6,417 nt of DNA. It comes from Nitrococcus sp. (GTDB lineage: Bacteria > Pseudomonadota > Gammaproteobacteria > Nitrococcales > Nitrococcaceae). The stretch is from positions 1-6,417 of the forward strand of contig JAKDMK010000144.1 of assembly GCA_030452365.1 (NCBI GenBank), read 5' to 3'. Every line of letters starts with the position of its first letter. Positions within the stretch are counted from its first letter, which is position 1. Of the stretch, positions 1 to 5,736 are shown piece after piece. The notes beneath the pieces were generated by a model. It had not been told where the DNA came from. It did no database searches and worked only from the letters and a program-made list of their open reading frames with translations. The translations under genes were made by a program, and so were the position numbers.

Positions 1-188
1 TACATACGCCAACCAGGCCCGAAGTGTTCGCGCATCTCGAACACGCCTTCGCCTACCGGCTCCACGTCACCCAAGTTGCCAAGCTGGGCCTTGCGCAGCC
101 GTTTGTTGAGGCGCTGCTTGGTCAGCCCGTCCTTCAGGCCTTTCAGCCAGTCGGAGAACTCGGCGAGAAGTTTCACCGTGTAGGCCAT
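1..188 (-). CDS. RelE/ParE-family type II toxin (addiction-module killer protein), partial at left edge
   Basis: Sixty-two complete codons are visible from an ATG at 186-188, and the gene continues beyond the left edge. The protein starts MAYTVKLLAEFSDWLKGLKD and contains GDVEPVGEGVFEMREHFGPG followed by WRMY. This is the signature of the small HigB-like/RelE killer proteins (about 95-100 residues), in which 'GD-x-PVGEGV-x-E-R-x-H-x-GPGYR-Y' forms the central beta sheet. Members act as ribosome-dependent mRNA endonucleases. In this family the toxin gene usually comes first and the antitoxin (an HTH protein) follows, so the antitoxin would lie outside the window. No strong Shine-Dalgarno sequence is seen. 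A -10-like TACAAT (minus strand, 195-200) sits only a few bases before the ATG. The gene diverges from the recombinase remnant at 271. The family call is from motif recall. Activity cannot be judged from a partial gene. Confidence 0.82.
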   Translation of the reverse strand, partial: MAYTVKLLAEFSDWLKGLKDGLTKQRLNKRLRKAQLGNLGDVEPVGEGVFEMREHFGPGWRM

Positions 189-270
189 GGATTAATTGTA
201 ATCGAGCGACTACACCAAATCCATCGTGCGCGAAATTACAGTGGACAGTATCCGGGAATGGAAAACCACC
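189..270. other. Divergent spacer between toxin gene and recombinase remnant
   Basis: These 82 bases separate a leftward toxin gene from a rightward integron-integrase remnant, which is where an integron would carry attI and the cassette promoter. I looked for the GTTRRRY core site on the strand running towards the toxin and found none. The plus-strand frame of the recombinase stays open back to about 196, but no homology is apparent before the ATG at 271. Confidence 0.4.
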
Positions 271-462
271 ATGGAGGGGCGGCCTCGGTTGCTGGATCAA
301 GTGCATAATCGCACCCGGTTCGAGCAGTGCAGCATCCGGACTGGCAAGGCCTACGTCGACTGGATTCGACGGTTCATTCTGTTTTGATGCAGACAGTATT
401 CCGTCAAGATGCACGGTTCGGACGTGGCAGCGCTGCTTATAGATCTGCAGTGGCACTCATAG
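271..462 (+). pseudogene. Integron-type tyrosine recombinase (IntI-like), N-terminal remnant with in-frame stop
   Basis: From the ATG at 271 the frame reads MEGRPRLLDQ..., then SIRTGKAYVDWIRRFILF, and hits TGA at 385-387. This is the start of the SAM-like N-terminal domain of integron integrases, which typically read PRLLDQVR...YSIRTEQAYVxWIRRFILFH. After the stop the same frame continues CRQYSVKMHGSDVAALLIDL until TAG at 460-462. That stretch aligns without gaps to the next IntI segment (FHxKRHPxxMGxxEVExFLTHLA), with D-V-A-A-L-L matching E-V-E-x-F-L. About 60 residues of an expected 320-340 are left. The catalytic domain with the R-H-R-Y residues is absent, so the gene cannot be functional. 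Homology continuing past the stop in the same frame shows nonsense mutation plus 3' loss. Other tyrosine recombinases share the fold, but the WIRRFILF string strongly favours the integron group. Confidence 0.8.
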
Positions 463-611
463 CGACGGATTTTGAGATCGGTCGAACTTTCGCTCTGGGT
501 CGGAAGCCGCCGTTGCGACGCGCTCGCGCACCTCATCAAAGCGATTCACTTCGGAACTGTGTAAATTTTTTTTACGCCCGCTGTCCTGCCTCTACCCCGC
601 ATTAATTCGAA
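463..611. other. Gap between recombinase remnant and truncated MazF
   Basis: No coding signal is recognised on either strand. The stretch holds an uninterrupted run of eight T at about 563-570, not preceded by a convincing hairpin, and a perfect 10-bp palindrome AATTCGAATT at 604-613. The expected mazE-type antitoxin and the missing start of the MazF gene are not here in any frame. Confidence 0.4.
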
Positions 612-887
612 TTGCGGAACGGCGGCGCGGTGGAGGGAGCAATTGATTGGGGACAGACCACGATTCCGACACAATTGCCAGTGATCCTCCCGATCACGAG
701 CGGCGGCGACGTCGCCCGCCGCATCGGTTTCGCGGTTGCTCTATCGGGCACCAAGACGAGGGGCGTCGTGCGTTGCGATCAACCCCGCGTTCTTGATCTG
801 AGCGCGCGCAATGGCAGGAAAGTGGAATCCTTGCCGCAAGCGATTCTGGATGAGGTGTTAGCCAGGGCGGTCACTATCCTGCAGTAA
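612..887 (+). pseudogene. MazF/PemK-family toxin lacking its N-terminal third
   Basis: From about base 675 the frame reads LPVILPITSGGDVARRIGFA, then VALSGTKTRGVVRCDQPRVLDL and ARNGRKVESLP...ILDEVLARAVTILQ, ending at TAA 885-887. This is the C-terminal two-thirds of a MazF/PemK endoribonuclease; members are about 105-115 residues long. It includes the region of the catalytic Thr (PITS) and the V-R-C-D-Q-x-R-x-L-D motif. The conserved start of the family (RGDI/V... and GxEQxGxRPV with the catalytic Arg) is missing. Residues before 675 (from a possible TTG at 612) look unrelated to the family. The break coincides with a repeat-like sequence at 647-662. No mazE-like antitoxin lies upstream. I therefore call it a truncated, probably inactive gene. 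A functional short protein from the TTG cannot be excluded but would lack the Arg. Confidence 0.75.
647..662. repeat. Repeat-like junction sequence (GGGGACAGACCACG type)
   Basis: The bases TTGGGGACAGACCACG sit exactly where the MazF gene loses homology. From memory, strings of this type (reverse complement CGTGGTCTGTCCCC) occur as dispersed, often REP/RAYT-associated repeats in many proteobacterial genomes. Only one copy is visible in this window, so the repeat nature is recall, not observation. It could mark the edge of a deletion or of a small inserted element. Confidence 0.35.
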
Positions 888-925
888 GTGAACATGATTG
901 CGGCACAGCGTGCCTACATACCAGT

Positions 926-938
926 GGCTCAATGAGCC
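926..938. terminator. Short hairpin after the hypothetical gene, weak terminator candidate
   Basis: GGCTC-AAT-GAGCC forms a 5-bp stem with a 3-base loop. It can be extended to 8 bp if one U-G pair is allowed (923-941). It lies just beyond the stop codon of the minus-strand gene at 947. No T-run follows on either strand, so termination is uncertain. Confidence 0.25.
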
Positions 939-946
939 GCTTGGCG

Positions 947-1354
947 TTATCTGCGCTTGATGCCGCCCCCGCTTAGAATGCCACCGCCGAGCGCGCCTTG
1001 ACTGGCGGCTCCAGGTGAACCACCCGGCACGACAATGGATGAGGCGGCCTCGCGCTGAAGCTGTTTAATCTGCTCCAGGGTCTCATCGACGGCCTTCTCG
1101 GCGCCGCGGTCGAACTGTTCGGCGGCTTGCTCGAGCGAGTCGGCATTGATCTCGAAGTTGATCGGCAATGCGCCGGCTTGGGTCAGCACCTGTGTCTGTC
1201 CCAAAAATACAACGGCTCTGCCGGTATCGCGCGCGCCGTCGGATCGCACGGGTGTCAGCCGTAGAATGCTGCCCACCCTGCGGTCAGTAAAGACCTCTTC
1301 TTGGTAAAGCTGCTCGCTATTGATCTGAAATTCGCTCGCTGCATCTGCCGCCAT
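947..1354 (-). CDS. Hypothetical 135-residue soluble protein with Gly-rich C-terminal tail
   Basis: I do not recognise a characterised family with certainty. The ATG at 1352-1354 is preferred over upstream in-frame starts because GAGAGG lies nine bases before it, and because residues upstream of it look non-coding (Arg-rich, low complexity). The N-terminal half (FQINSEQLYQEEVFTDRRVG, then SILRLTPV... and AVVFLGQTQVL) looks like beta strands. Residues about 68-105 form an acidic, amphipathic helix (DSLEQAAEQFDRGAEKAVDE and onward), possibly a coiled coil. The last 25 residues are Gly/Ser/Ala-rich and end in IKRR. There is no signal peptide or membrane segment, so a cytoplasmic location is likely. 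It lies 173 bp downstream of the FBPA/P gene on the same strand and could be co-transcribed, but no functional link is evident. Confidence 0.75.
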   Translation of the reverse strand: MAADAASEFQINSEQLYQEEVFTDRRVGSILRLTPVRSDGARDTGRAVVFLGQTQVLTQAGALPINFEINADSLEQAAEQFDRGAEKAVDETLEQIKQLQREAASSIVVPGGSPGAASQGALGGGILSGGGIKRR

Positions 1355-1363
1355 GGCGGTTCG

Positions 1364-1369
1364 CCTCTC
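1364..1369 (-). promoter_or_regulatory. Ribosome binding site of the hypothetical gene
   Basis: On the minus strand GAGAGG stands nine bases before the ATG at 1354. It decides the start of this gene against the longer reading frame beginning at 1492. Confidence 0.6.
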
Positions 1370-1527
1370 AATTCGTAGGTAAATGACTCGAATGCCCACA
1401 GCATAACAAACCTGCGCCATGCGCGCGCAGAATGAACCCGGCGAACGGGATCTATGCCGGCGCCGGGCCGCGAGGCCCATGAATGAGGCCACGCTGCAGC
1501 CCGCCGTGCCGATGCTAGCCGGTCCTC

Positions 1528-2631
1528 CTAGTCTTCACGCTCCCGAAATCGCCCCTGCAGACGCTCGATGCGCTCCGCCACACCGGTGTATTCGAGCTGC
1601 GCCAGCGGCAGCATGGCGCTGCCGAAGAAGCCTTGGCGGCGCATCTCCATGGCCTTGGCAGCGACATGTTCACGCACCGCGTCCCAGAAGGGGTGCGCAA
1701 AGGCATCGACGGGCTCGGTGAGCCGGCCCTCGTGGCAGGCGAATGCGGCGCAGGTGACCACGGGTGGACCATCGAAGTAGCTTACAGGGGAGTTCAGGGT
1801 GCATGGCATAAGGGGCATGTTGTGCGAACCTCTCACGCCGCCCGCCACGAAATGGCCGACCTGAAAAGGGGCTAGCAGCTCGCCAGTGGAAGGGAAGTGC
1901 ATCTGCGTTCGTAGCACCATCACGGGATCGTCCTTGCCCGTGCTCTTGCCCGCTACGTCGCGCAGACGCGAGGTGGACACGACCGCCGCCTGCTCGGAGC
2001 TCGCGCGCGACCAAACGGACTCGACCACATAACGCTGCGGGTCGCGCAGCAGTGCCGCAATGTCATAGAGATCCTCGGGGGCCACGAGTTCGATGATGCG
2101 GTCACATTCGGTATGACCTACGTCCATAATCACGAAGCGGAATCCTTGCGCAAGCTTTTGTGAGAGGAACAGACCCGGTGTATTCATGGGGTCGGCAAAG
2201 GCTAGGTAGAGCGGCAGGTTATAGGCGCCCGGGTCGGTTTTGTCCGCGGCGAAGAAGAGGAATGGCTCGTTGGGGCGTTCCTCGAACTCCATTTCCGCCA
2301 CCGCCGGACCCATGCCGCGCACGTTGGCGGAAAAGGCATCTTTCACAAGATCCTGCCCGGCGCCATAGAGGCCTTGTGCCCGCGCCACCTCGGTTCCTGC
2401 CAGGAAAGCGTCCAAGGCGAGCCGATGTACCGCTTCATCGCCGGTTCCTCGCTTATGAGTCATCAGTAGGGCGATGTCATCTCCGGTATAGCTGATATAG
2501 CTGTCGATCAGGATATTCGCAGCCTCCTCCAGTATGTGCTGGCGCACCGTTGCCAGCAGCTGAGCAGATGGAGCCATATGGCCACCGATCGCGCCAATGT
2601 CGGCTTTTATGATGCTGAGCGTTATTTCCAT
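1528..2631 (-). CDS. fbp: Fructose-1,6-bisphosphate aldolase/phosphatase (class V FBPase)
   Basis: The 367-residue protein matches the archaeal/bacterial FBPA/P family along its whole length. The phosphatase hydrolyses fructose-1,6-bisphosphate to fructose-6-phosphate in gluconeogenesis or the Calvin cycle. Bifunctional members also condense triose phosphates. Metal and phosphate ligands are present: D11 and H18 (IKADIGAIGGHM), D51-D52 (TGDDIALLMTH), the GLYGAGQDL segment at 87-95, D130-K131 (ADKTDPGAYNLP), and K233-D234-D235 (TGKDDPV). RGSHNMPLMP (267-276), YFDGPP (285-290) and a late Y348 (LEYTG) also fit. K233 corresponds to the Schiff-base Lys232 of the Thermoproteus enzyme. The residue three before it, Tyr229 in that enzyme, is Ser230 here, so aldolase activity is doubtful. 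The ATG at 2629-2631 gives the canonical N-terminus; the ribosome binding site is weak. The gene diverges from the RRM gene across a 407-bp gap. Confidence 0.93.
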   Translation of the reverse strand: MEITLSIIKADIGAIGGHMAPSAQLLATVRQHILEEAANILIDSYISYTGDDIALLMTHKRGTGDEAVHRLALDAFLAGTEVARAQGLYGAGQDLVKDAFSANVRGMGPAVAEMEFEERPNEPFLFFAADKTDPGAYNLPLYLAFADPMNTPGLFLSQKLAQGFRFVIMDVGHTECDRIIELVAPEDLYDIAALLRDPQRYVVESVWSRASSEQAAVVSTSRLRDVAGKSTGKDDPVMVLRTQMHFPSTGELLAPFQVGHFVAGGVRGSHNMPLMPCTLNSPVSYFDGPPVVTCAAFACHEGRLTEPVDAFAHPFWDAVREHVAAKAMEMRRQGFFGSAMLPLAQLEYTGVAERIERLQGRFRERED

Positions 2632-3038
2632 GCGTTTTGCTACCGCTGCTTAGAATGGTTTAGGGGCGCTTGTCCGTGTTTAATCCTATGCCGTGATGGA
2701 ATGTAATCCGCTGCGCCATTCCCCCGATCGGGCCGGTTCTTGTCCATTTGTCCGCATTTCGAGGCCCAGGCTAAAAATGCCATTGCGCTCGCCTGCGGCT
2801 TGGGCTAATGTTAACAGTGGTCGAGGTCCGAACATCTTCTGTGAACCCTGCCGATTCCGAGGTCGCACACCTCGCCTTCCTGCTGGGCTTGAGAGACGAC
2901 GGGATACGGCCATGGATAGTGCTCATACATGTCGTGCCGGTCGCTTAGGTGGCCGGTGGGTGTTTGAGTCCGTCCGTATCAGACCGGCATCACATGATGA
3001 CCGGGTACCGCTATTGAAACTGAGTGAATGATATCCCT
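2632..3038. other. Divergent intergenic region between fbp and the RRM gene
   Basis: No gene with recognisable homology is seen in 407 bases; the open frames here have no family motifs. It must hold the promoters of both flanking genes. A 6-bp hairpin CGAGGT-CGCAC-ACCTCG lies at 2858-2874. Towards the RRM gene there are repeated GCCGGT/ACCGGC motifs (around 2936-3004) that could pair within the mRNA leader. A loose -35/-10 pair (TTGTCC, 18 bases, TAAAAA near 2750-2778) faces the RRM gene. None of these is strong enough to name as a promoter, riboswitch or small RNA. Confidence 0.4.
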
Positions 3039-3326
3039 ATGAAGTCGATCTATGTGGGCAACTTGCCCTTCACCGCCTCCGAAGACGAGCTGCGCGAGCT
3101 GTTCGCCGCCTACGGTAACGTCGATTCCGTCCGCCTGATGACCGACCGGGATACCGGCCGGCCACGCGGTTTCGGTTTCGTCACCATGTCCGACACCGAT
3201 GCTGCCTCCGCTATCGAGGCACTGGATGGCAAAGATTTCGGTGGTCGTAATCTGCGCGTCAACGAGGCTCAGGAGCGCAAGGAGCGCCCCGGCGGCGGCG
3301 CCCCCCGCCAAGCCCGGCGCTGGTAA
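3039..3326 (+). CDS. Single-RRM RNA-binding protein
   Basis: The 95-residue protein is one RNA recognition motif plus a short basic tail. RNP2 is IYVGNL (residues 3-8) and RNP1 is RGFGFVTM (about 47-54), with the usual aromatic residues that stack on RNA bases. The helix ELRELFAAYG and the strand SVRLMTD complete the beta-alpha-beta pattern. The last 15 residues are Arg/Gly/Pro-rich (KERPGGGAPRQARRW), as in cyanobacterial and proteobacterial cold-inducible Rbp proteins, which bind single-stranded RNA and often act as RNA chaperones. I choose the ATG at 3039 because it begins at the domain edge and has TGAGTGA eleven bases upstream; a GTG at 3024 would add five residues. It is monocistronic, ending 24 bases before a strong terminator. 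Target RNAs cannot be predicted. Confidence 0.92.
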   Translation: MKSIYVGNLPFTASEDELRELFAAYGNVDSVRLMTDRDTGRPRGFGFVTMSDTDAASAIEALDGKDFGGRNLRVNEAQERKERPGGGAPRQARRW

Positions 3327-3350
3327 GCCGCGCATCAGCGGCTGCATGCC

Positions 3351-3393
3351 GCGCCCGGTACCGTCTACCGACGGTACCGGGCGCTTTCTTTTT
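3351..3393 (+). terminator. Strong intrinsic terminator of the RRM gene
   Basis: A perfect 15-bp stem (3351-3365 pairing with 3370-3384) encloses the loop TACC and is followed on the plus strand by TTTCTTTTT. The stem contains GCGCCCGGTACCGTC. This is a textbook Rho-independent terminator directly after the RRM stop codon. The reverse strand lacks a T-run of equal quality, so it acts mainly on the plus strand. Confidence 0.93.
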
Positions 3394-3397
3394 CAAC

Positions 3398-3434
3398 GGG
3401 GAATCGCAGCGAGGGCGCCGCTCCCACGCGATCC
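3398..3434. repeat. REP-like repetitive palindromic element
   Basis: The sequence GGGAATCGCAGCGAGGGCGC, continuing CGCTCCCACGCGATCC, is an imperfect inverted repeat with outer arms GAATCGC and GCGATCC and a GGCGCC centre. Read on the minus strand it gives GGGAGCGGCGCCCTCGCTGC, very close to the GTAGGAGCGGCGCCCTCGCC REP type that I recall as common between genes in Xanthomonas, Pseudomonas and relatives. It sits in the convergent gap between the RRM terminator and the SDMT stop codon, the usual place for REPs. They are dispersed by RAYT transposases and can stabilise mRNA ends or stop transcription. Confidence 0.6.
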
Positions 3435-3491
3435 TACCTAGCTCGCATGTTTCCTGAACAACGGGACACGCTCTCGGCGGGCGGGTAGCCC

Positions 3492-4361
3492 TCATGGAGC
3501 GCTGGCGGCCCACTGAGGCGAGCCTCCTGGCTTACGGAAGAGAAAGATGCCCCAGACCAGATAGCCATTGCGGCCGCCATCAACCCAATGCTGTAGACCT
3601 CGCTTCATTCGCTCGATGTAGTCGCGGCTGACCTTCTGCGCGATCTCCTCTTCCCGAACCGTAAGCTCATCATAGATGCGAGCATAATGCGTTGCGAGCA
3701 TTTCGGAGCGTGTATCGAAGGATATCTCTTCCATATCGAGCGCCGTTAGTGTCTGGCGATAGAAATCGGGTGAGCCCAGCGTCTCGAGGTGGATGCGCTC
3801 TAGGATGGGTTGGAGCACGCCTGGCGGGCAGTCATCGGATTGCATCGGATCAGTAAAAACAAAGCAGCCACCCGGTACCAAAACCCTTGCGACTTCTTCC
3901 AAGACCTTGCGTCGATTGCCGCTATGTAAAATGGCATCCTGGGACCAGACCAAATCAAAGCGCGTATCGCTGAACGGGAGGTCTTCGAAGCTGCCGTCCA
4001 CCACGTCGATCAGATCATCGAGCCCCTGCTGCCGGTTCATCTGCCGGTTACGTTCGTTCTCCTTCTCACTGAGATTGAGAGCGGCGACAGGACAGCCGTA
4101 GCGGCTTGCGAGCAAGCGGGCCGCGCCACCATAGCCTGCACCGATATCCAGCACCCGTGTCTCGACATCGAGATTGTGGACACTGTCGGCCATGCGTTCC
4201 ACGGTCCGCCGGCCCGCATCGAAAATCGATTCGTCAGGCGTCTCGTAAAGGCCGATATGAATATCCTCACCGCCCCAGACCGTGGAGTAGAAGGTATCGG
4301 CGTCATCGCTGTTGTAATAATCCCGGGCCGTCCCGACGGCGATCGAGTAGCTGCTAGTCAC
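3492..4361 (-). CDS. sdmt: Sarcosine/dimethylglycine N-methyltransferase (SDMT)
   Basis: This enzyme transfers methyl groups from S-adenosylmethionine to sarcosine and dimethylglycine, completing synthesis of the osmoprotectant glycine betaine in the cytoplasm. The 289-residue protein follows the Halorhodospira SDMT pattern: ARDYYNSDDADTFY at 12-25, WGGEDIHIGLYE (29-40), the SAM-binding motif I LDIGAGYGG (71-79), NLSEKENERNRQMN (96-109), WSQDAILHS (139-147), and TDPMQSDDCP (170-179). The Pro-Met pair (172-173) is the one tied to substrate choice in the Aphanothece enzyme. It ends with GYLVWGIFLFRK plus about ten extra residues. The GTG at 4359-4361 is chosen because GGGAGGAG lies just upstream and the family N-terminus starts there; a TTG at 4394 would add eleven unlikely residues. 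It overlaps the GSMT stop by 8 nt, so translation is probably coupled. Confidence 0.94.
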   Translation of the reverse strand: MTSSYSIAVGTARDYYNSDDADTFYSTVWGGEDIHIGLYETPDESIFDAGRRTVERMADSVHNLDVETRVLDIGAGYGGAARLLASRYGCPVAALNLSEKENERNRQMNRQQGLDDLIDVVDGSFEDLPFSDTRFDLVWSQDAILHSGNRRKVLEEVARVLVPGGCFVFTDPMQSDDCPPGVLQPILERIHLETLGSPDFYRQTLTALDMEEISFDTRSEMLATHYARIYDELTVREEEIAQKVSRDYIERMKRGLQHWVDGGRNGYLVWGIFLFRKPGGSPQWAASAP

Positions 4362-5175
4362 GATCGGGCTCCTCCCGATAGGCTTTTTCAGCAACGTGGA
4401 CGAAAAAGTCGGGCTCGTTCTCCCGGTAGGTTTCTTGGAAGTCGCCGAAGGTCTCGATGTGCTGAAAGCCGACTTCGCGCATGAGCCGGCGCGTGTAGTT
4501 TTTTCGCAGAGGATACATGTTCAGATAAAACGTCGAGCGGTCCGGGAAGGCGTACCTGAACCGCGCCAATCCGTCATCGATATGGTCGGGGTAGACCGAG
4601 ATGTTATCACCGCAGTAATAGTACGTGTGCTCGCTCGTATAGCCGTGATCGAGTATGGCGTCGTAATTGCGCTGATCGAGTATCAAAAACCCGTTGTGCT
4701 TCAGGGTGGCGTGGAATTCCGCCAGGGTTTTACGACGATCGTTCTCCGAGAAGAGATGCGTGAACGAGTTGCCGAGGCAGATGATGGCGTCATAATGGCC
4801 ATGGATGTCGCGATTGAGCCAGCGCCAATCGACCTGCACTGTACGCAGGATATGACCGTGCATGCGCCCGTTCTGAAAGGCCTTGGCGAGCATTTCGGCG
4901 CTACCGTCACAGCTCACAACTTCAAAACCGGCTTCGATGAGGCGTACCGAATGGAACCCGGTGCCAGTGGCAACGTCCAGCACCCTTTGCGCGCCACGCT
5001 CGCGCAGCACGTTGATGAAAAAATCGCCTTCGCTTCGCGCTCGGCTTTTCCAGTCGATGAGCGCATCCCATTTATTTACGAACGCTTCGATGTATTCTTC
5101 GCGGTAATGATCGGTTTCTCGGCAGGCAACCGGGTCCGGTCCGAAACACTGTATCTTTTGTTGTGGCACAGCCAT
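4354..5175 (-). CDS. gsmt: Glycine/sarcosine N-methyltransferase (GSMT)
   Basis: This enzyme carries out the first SAM-dependent steps of betaine synthesis, glycine to sarcosine to dimethylglycine. The 273-residue protein matches Halorhodospira-type GSMT throughout. Seen in order are DHYREEYIEAFVNKWDALID (22-41), SEGDFF, the SAM motif I VLDVATGTGFHSV (65-77), the acidic D90 of SCDGSAEML, VQVDWRWLNRDIHG (113-126), ICLGNSFTHLF (132-142), LDQRNYD (166-171 region) with Arg169 at the position reported as substrate-binding in the Aphanothece enzyme, YYYCGDNISVYPDHIDDGLA, and YTRRLMREVGFQ. It is unlike mammalian GNMT in length and oligomer-forming N-terminus. The ATG at 5173-5175 has GGAG eight bases upstream. 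It is first in a two-gene operon with SDMT and lies 782 bp downstream of a cytochrome gene on the same strand, so it probably has its own promoter. Confidence 0.95.
   Translation of the reverse strand: MAVPQQKIQCFGPDPVACRETDHYREEYIEAFVNKWDALIDWKSRARSEGDFFINVLRERGAQRVLDVATGTGFHSVRLIEAGFEVVSCDGSAEMLAKAFQNGRMHGHILRTVQVDWRWLNRDIHGHYDAIICLGNSFTHLFSENDRRKTLAEFHATLKHNGFLILDQRNYDAILDHGYTSEHTYYYCGDNISVYPDHIDDGLARFRYAFPDRSTFYLNMYPLRKNYTRRLMREVGFQHIETFGDFQETYRENEPDFFVHVAEKAYREEPDRD
4367..4376 (-). promoter_or_regulatory. SDMT ribosome binding site inside the GSMT gene
   Basis: On the minus strand GGGAGGAG, the codons for Arg-Glu-Glu near the GSMT C-terminus, stands about seven bases before the GTG start at 4361. 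It decides the SDMT start and suggests re-initiation by ribosomes finishing GSMT, whose stop codon TAG is at 4354-4356. Confidence 0.7.
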
Positions 5176-5181
5176 AGGATT

Positions 5182-5185
5182 CTCC
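5182..5185 (-). promoter_or_regulatory. GSMT ribosome binding site
   Basis: GGAG on the minus strand is six to seven bases upstream of the ATG at 5175 (CGGAGAATCCTATG), normal spacing that supports this start. Confidence 0.6.
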
Positions 5186-5359
5186 GATTAATTTGACGCC
5201 AGCGCAGTTTCGGCCGCGAACGGTTCGTAGCCTCCTCGATCCACGCACCTCTGTAGTCTGTAATTGGTTGACGGATCCTCCCCTAGGCATCGATTGAACG
5301 CCCACCACCTGTTTACGACCATCGGCGCTCCACGGTGTGGCTGGCGGTCAATAACAATT

Positions 5360-5614
5360 AAGACCACCAGCAGCGGAAACATGTCGAATCTTTTGGCAGC
5401 GCATACCTCCCAGTCCGATCGAGCGATCGAGTCACGCATGAATGCCCCTTCGGTTTTGTCTTCGCGTGCCTGGGCGACGAATCCGAAACTTGCCGCCGTA
5501 TTCGAGCCAGTCGTTCAGTCGAGCGATTAGCCGTGAGCCCATAAGGGCCGGCCTGGTTTTGCCCTTGCGGCCTTGGGTGCGCAGGGAAGCTGTCGGTGCA
5601 ACGGCGGGCCACAA
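5360..5614 (-). pseudogene. Possible frameshifted ORF remnant, unrecognised
   Basis: One minus-strand frame (5614 down to 5432) reads with protein-like composition in its middle: SRLIARLNDWLEYGGKF. A second frame continues FVAQAREDKTEGAFMRDSIA followed by RSDWEVCAAKRFDM. Joining them needs a single shift near 5480. I recognise no family and no start signal, so this may be a decayed gene or chance open frames in GC-rich DNA. Confidence 0.2.
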
Positions 5615-5736
5615 GCGCGCGGCCGCTGCACGATTTGAACTAGCAGGTAACAGGCTGACGAAAGTCGACGCCTATTGCAAGTTAGAGCCTAGAACCCCTC
5701 CTCTTCAATCGCGGAGTTTCGCGACAAGTTAGTGTT

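Noticed and set aside
189..300. attI or attC site beside the integrase remnant
   Set aside because: I looked for GTTRRRY and its complement in the expected orientation and found no match.
67..456. Long minus-strand open frame across the toxin and recombinase region
   Set aside because: It is the antisense shadow of the RelE-type and IntI-like frames, both of which have family motifs; this frame has none.
1436..1490. GC-rich palindromic stretch between the hypothetical gene and fbp as terminator
   Set aside because: GGGCC/GGCCC and CCGGCGCCGG pairings exist, but there is no T-run on the minus strand.
1670..2014. Out-of-frame minus-strand ORF inside fbp
   Set aside because: It overlaps a well-conserved enzyme gene, is Arg-rich and has no family features.
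4396..5196. 266-codon plus-strand open frame opposite GSMT
   Set aside because: It mirrors the highly conserved GSMT gene codon for codon and has no recognisable motif or ribosome binding site, so it is a shadow of high-GC coding DNA.
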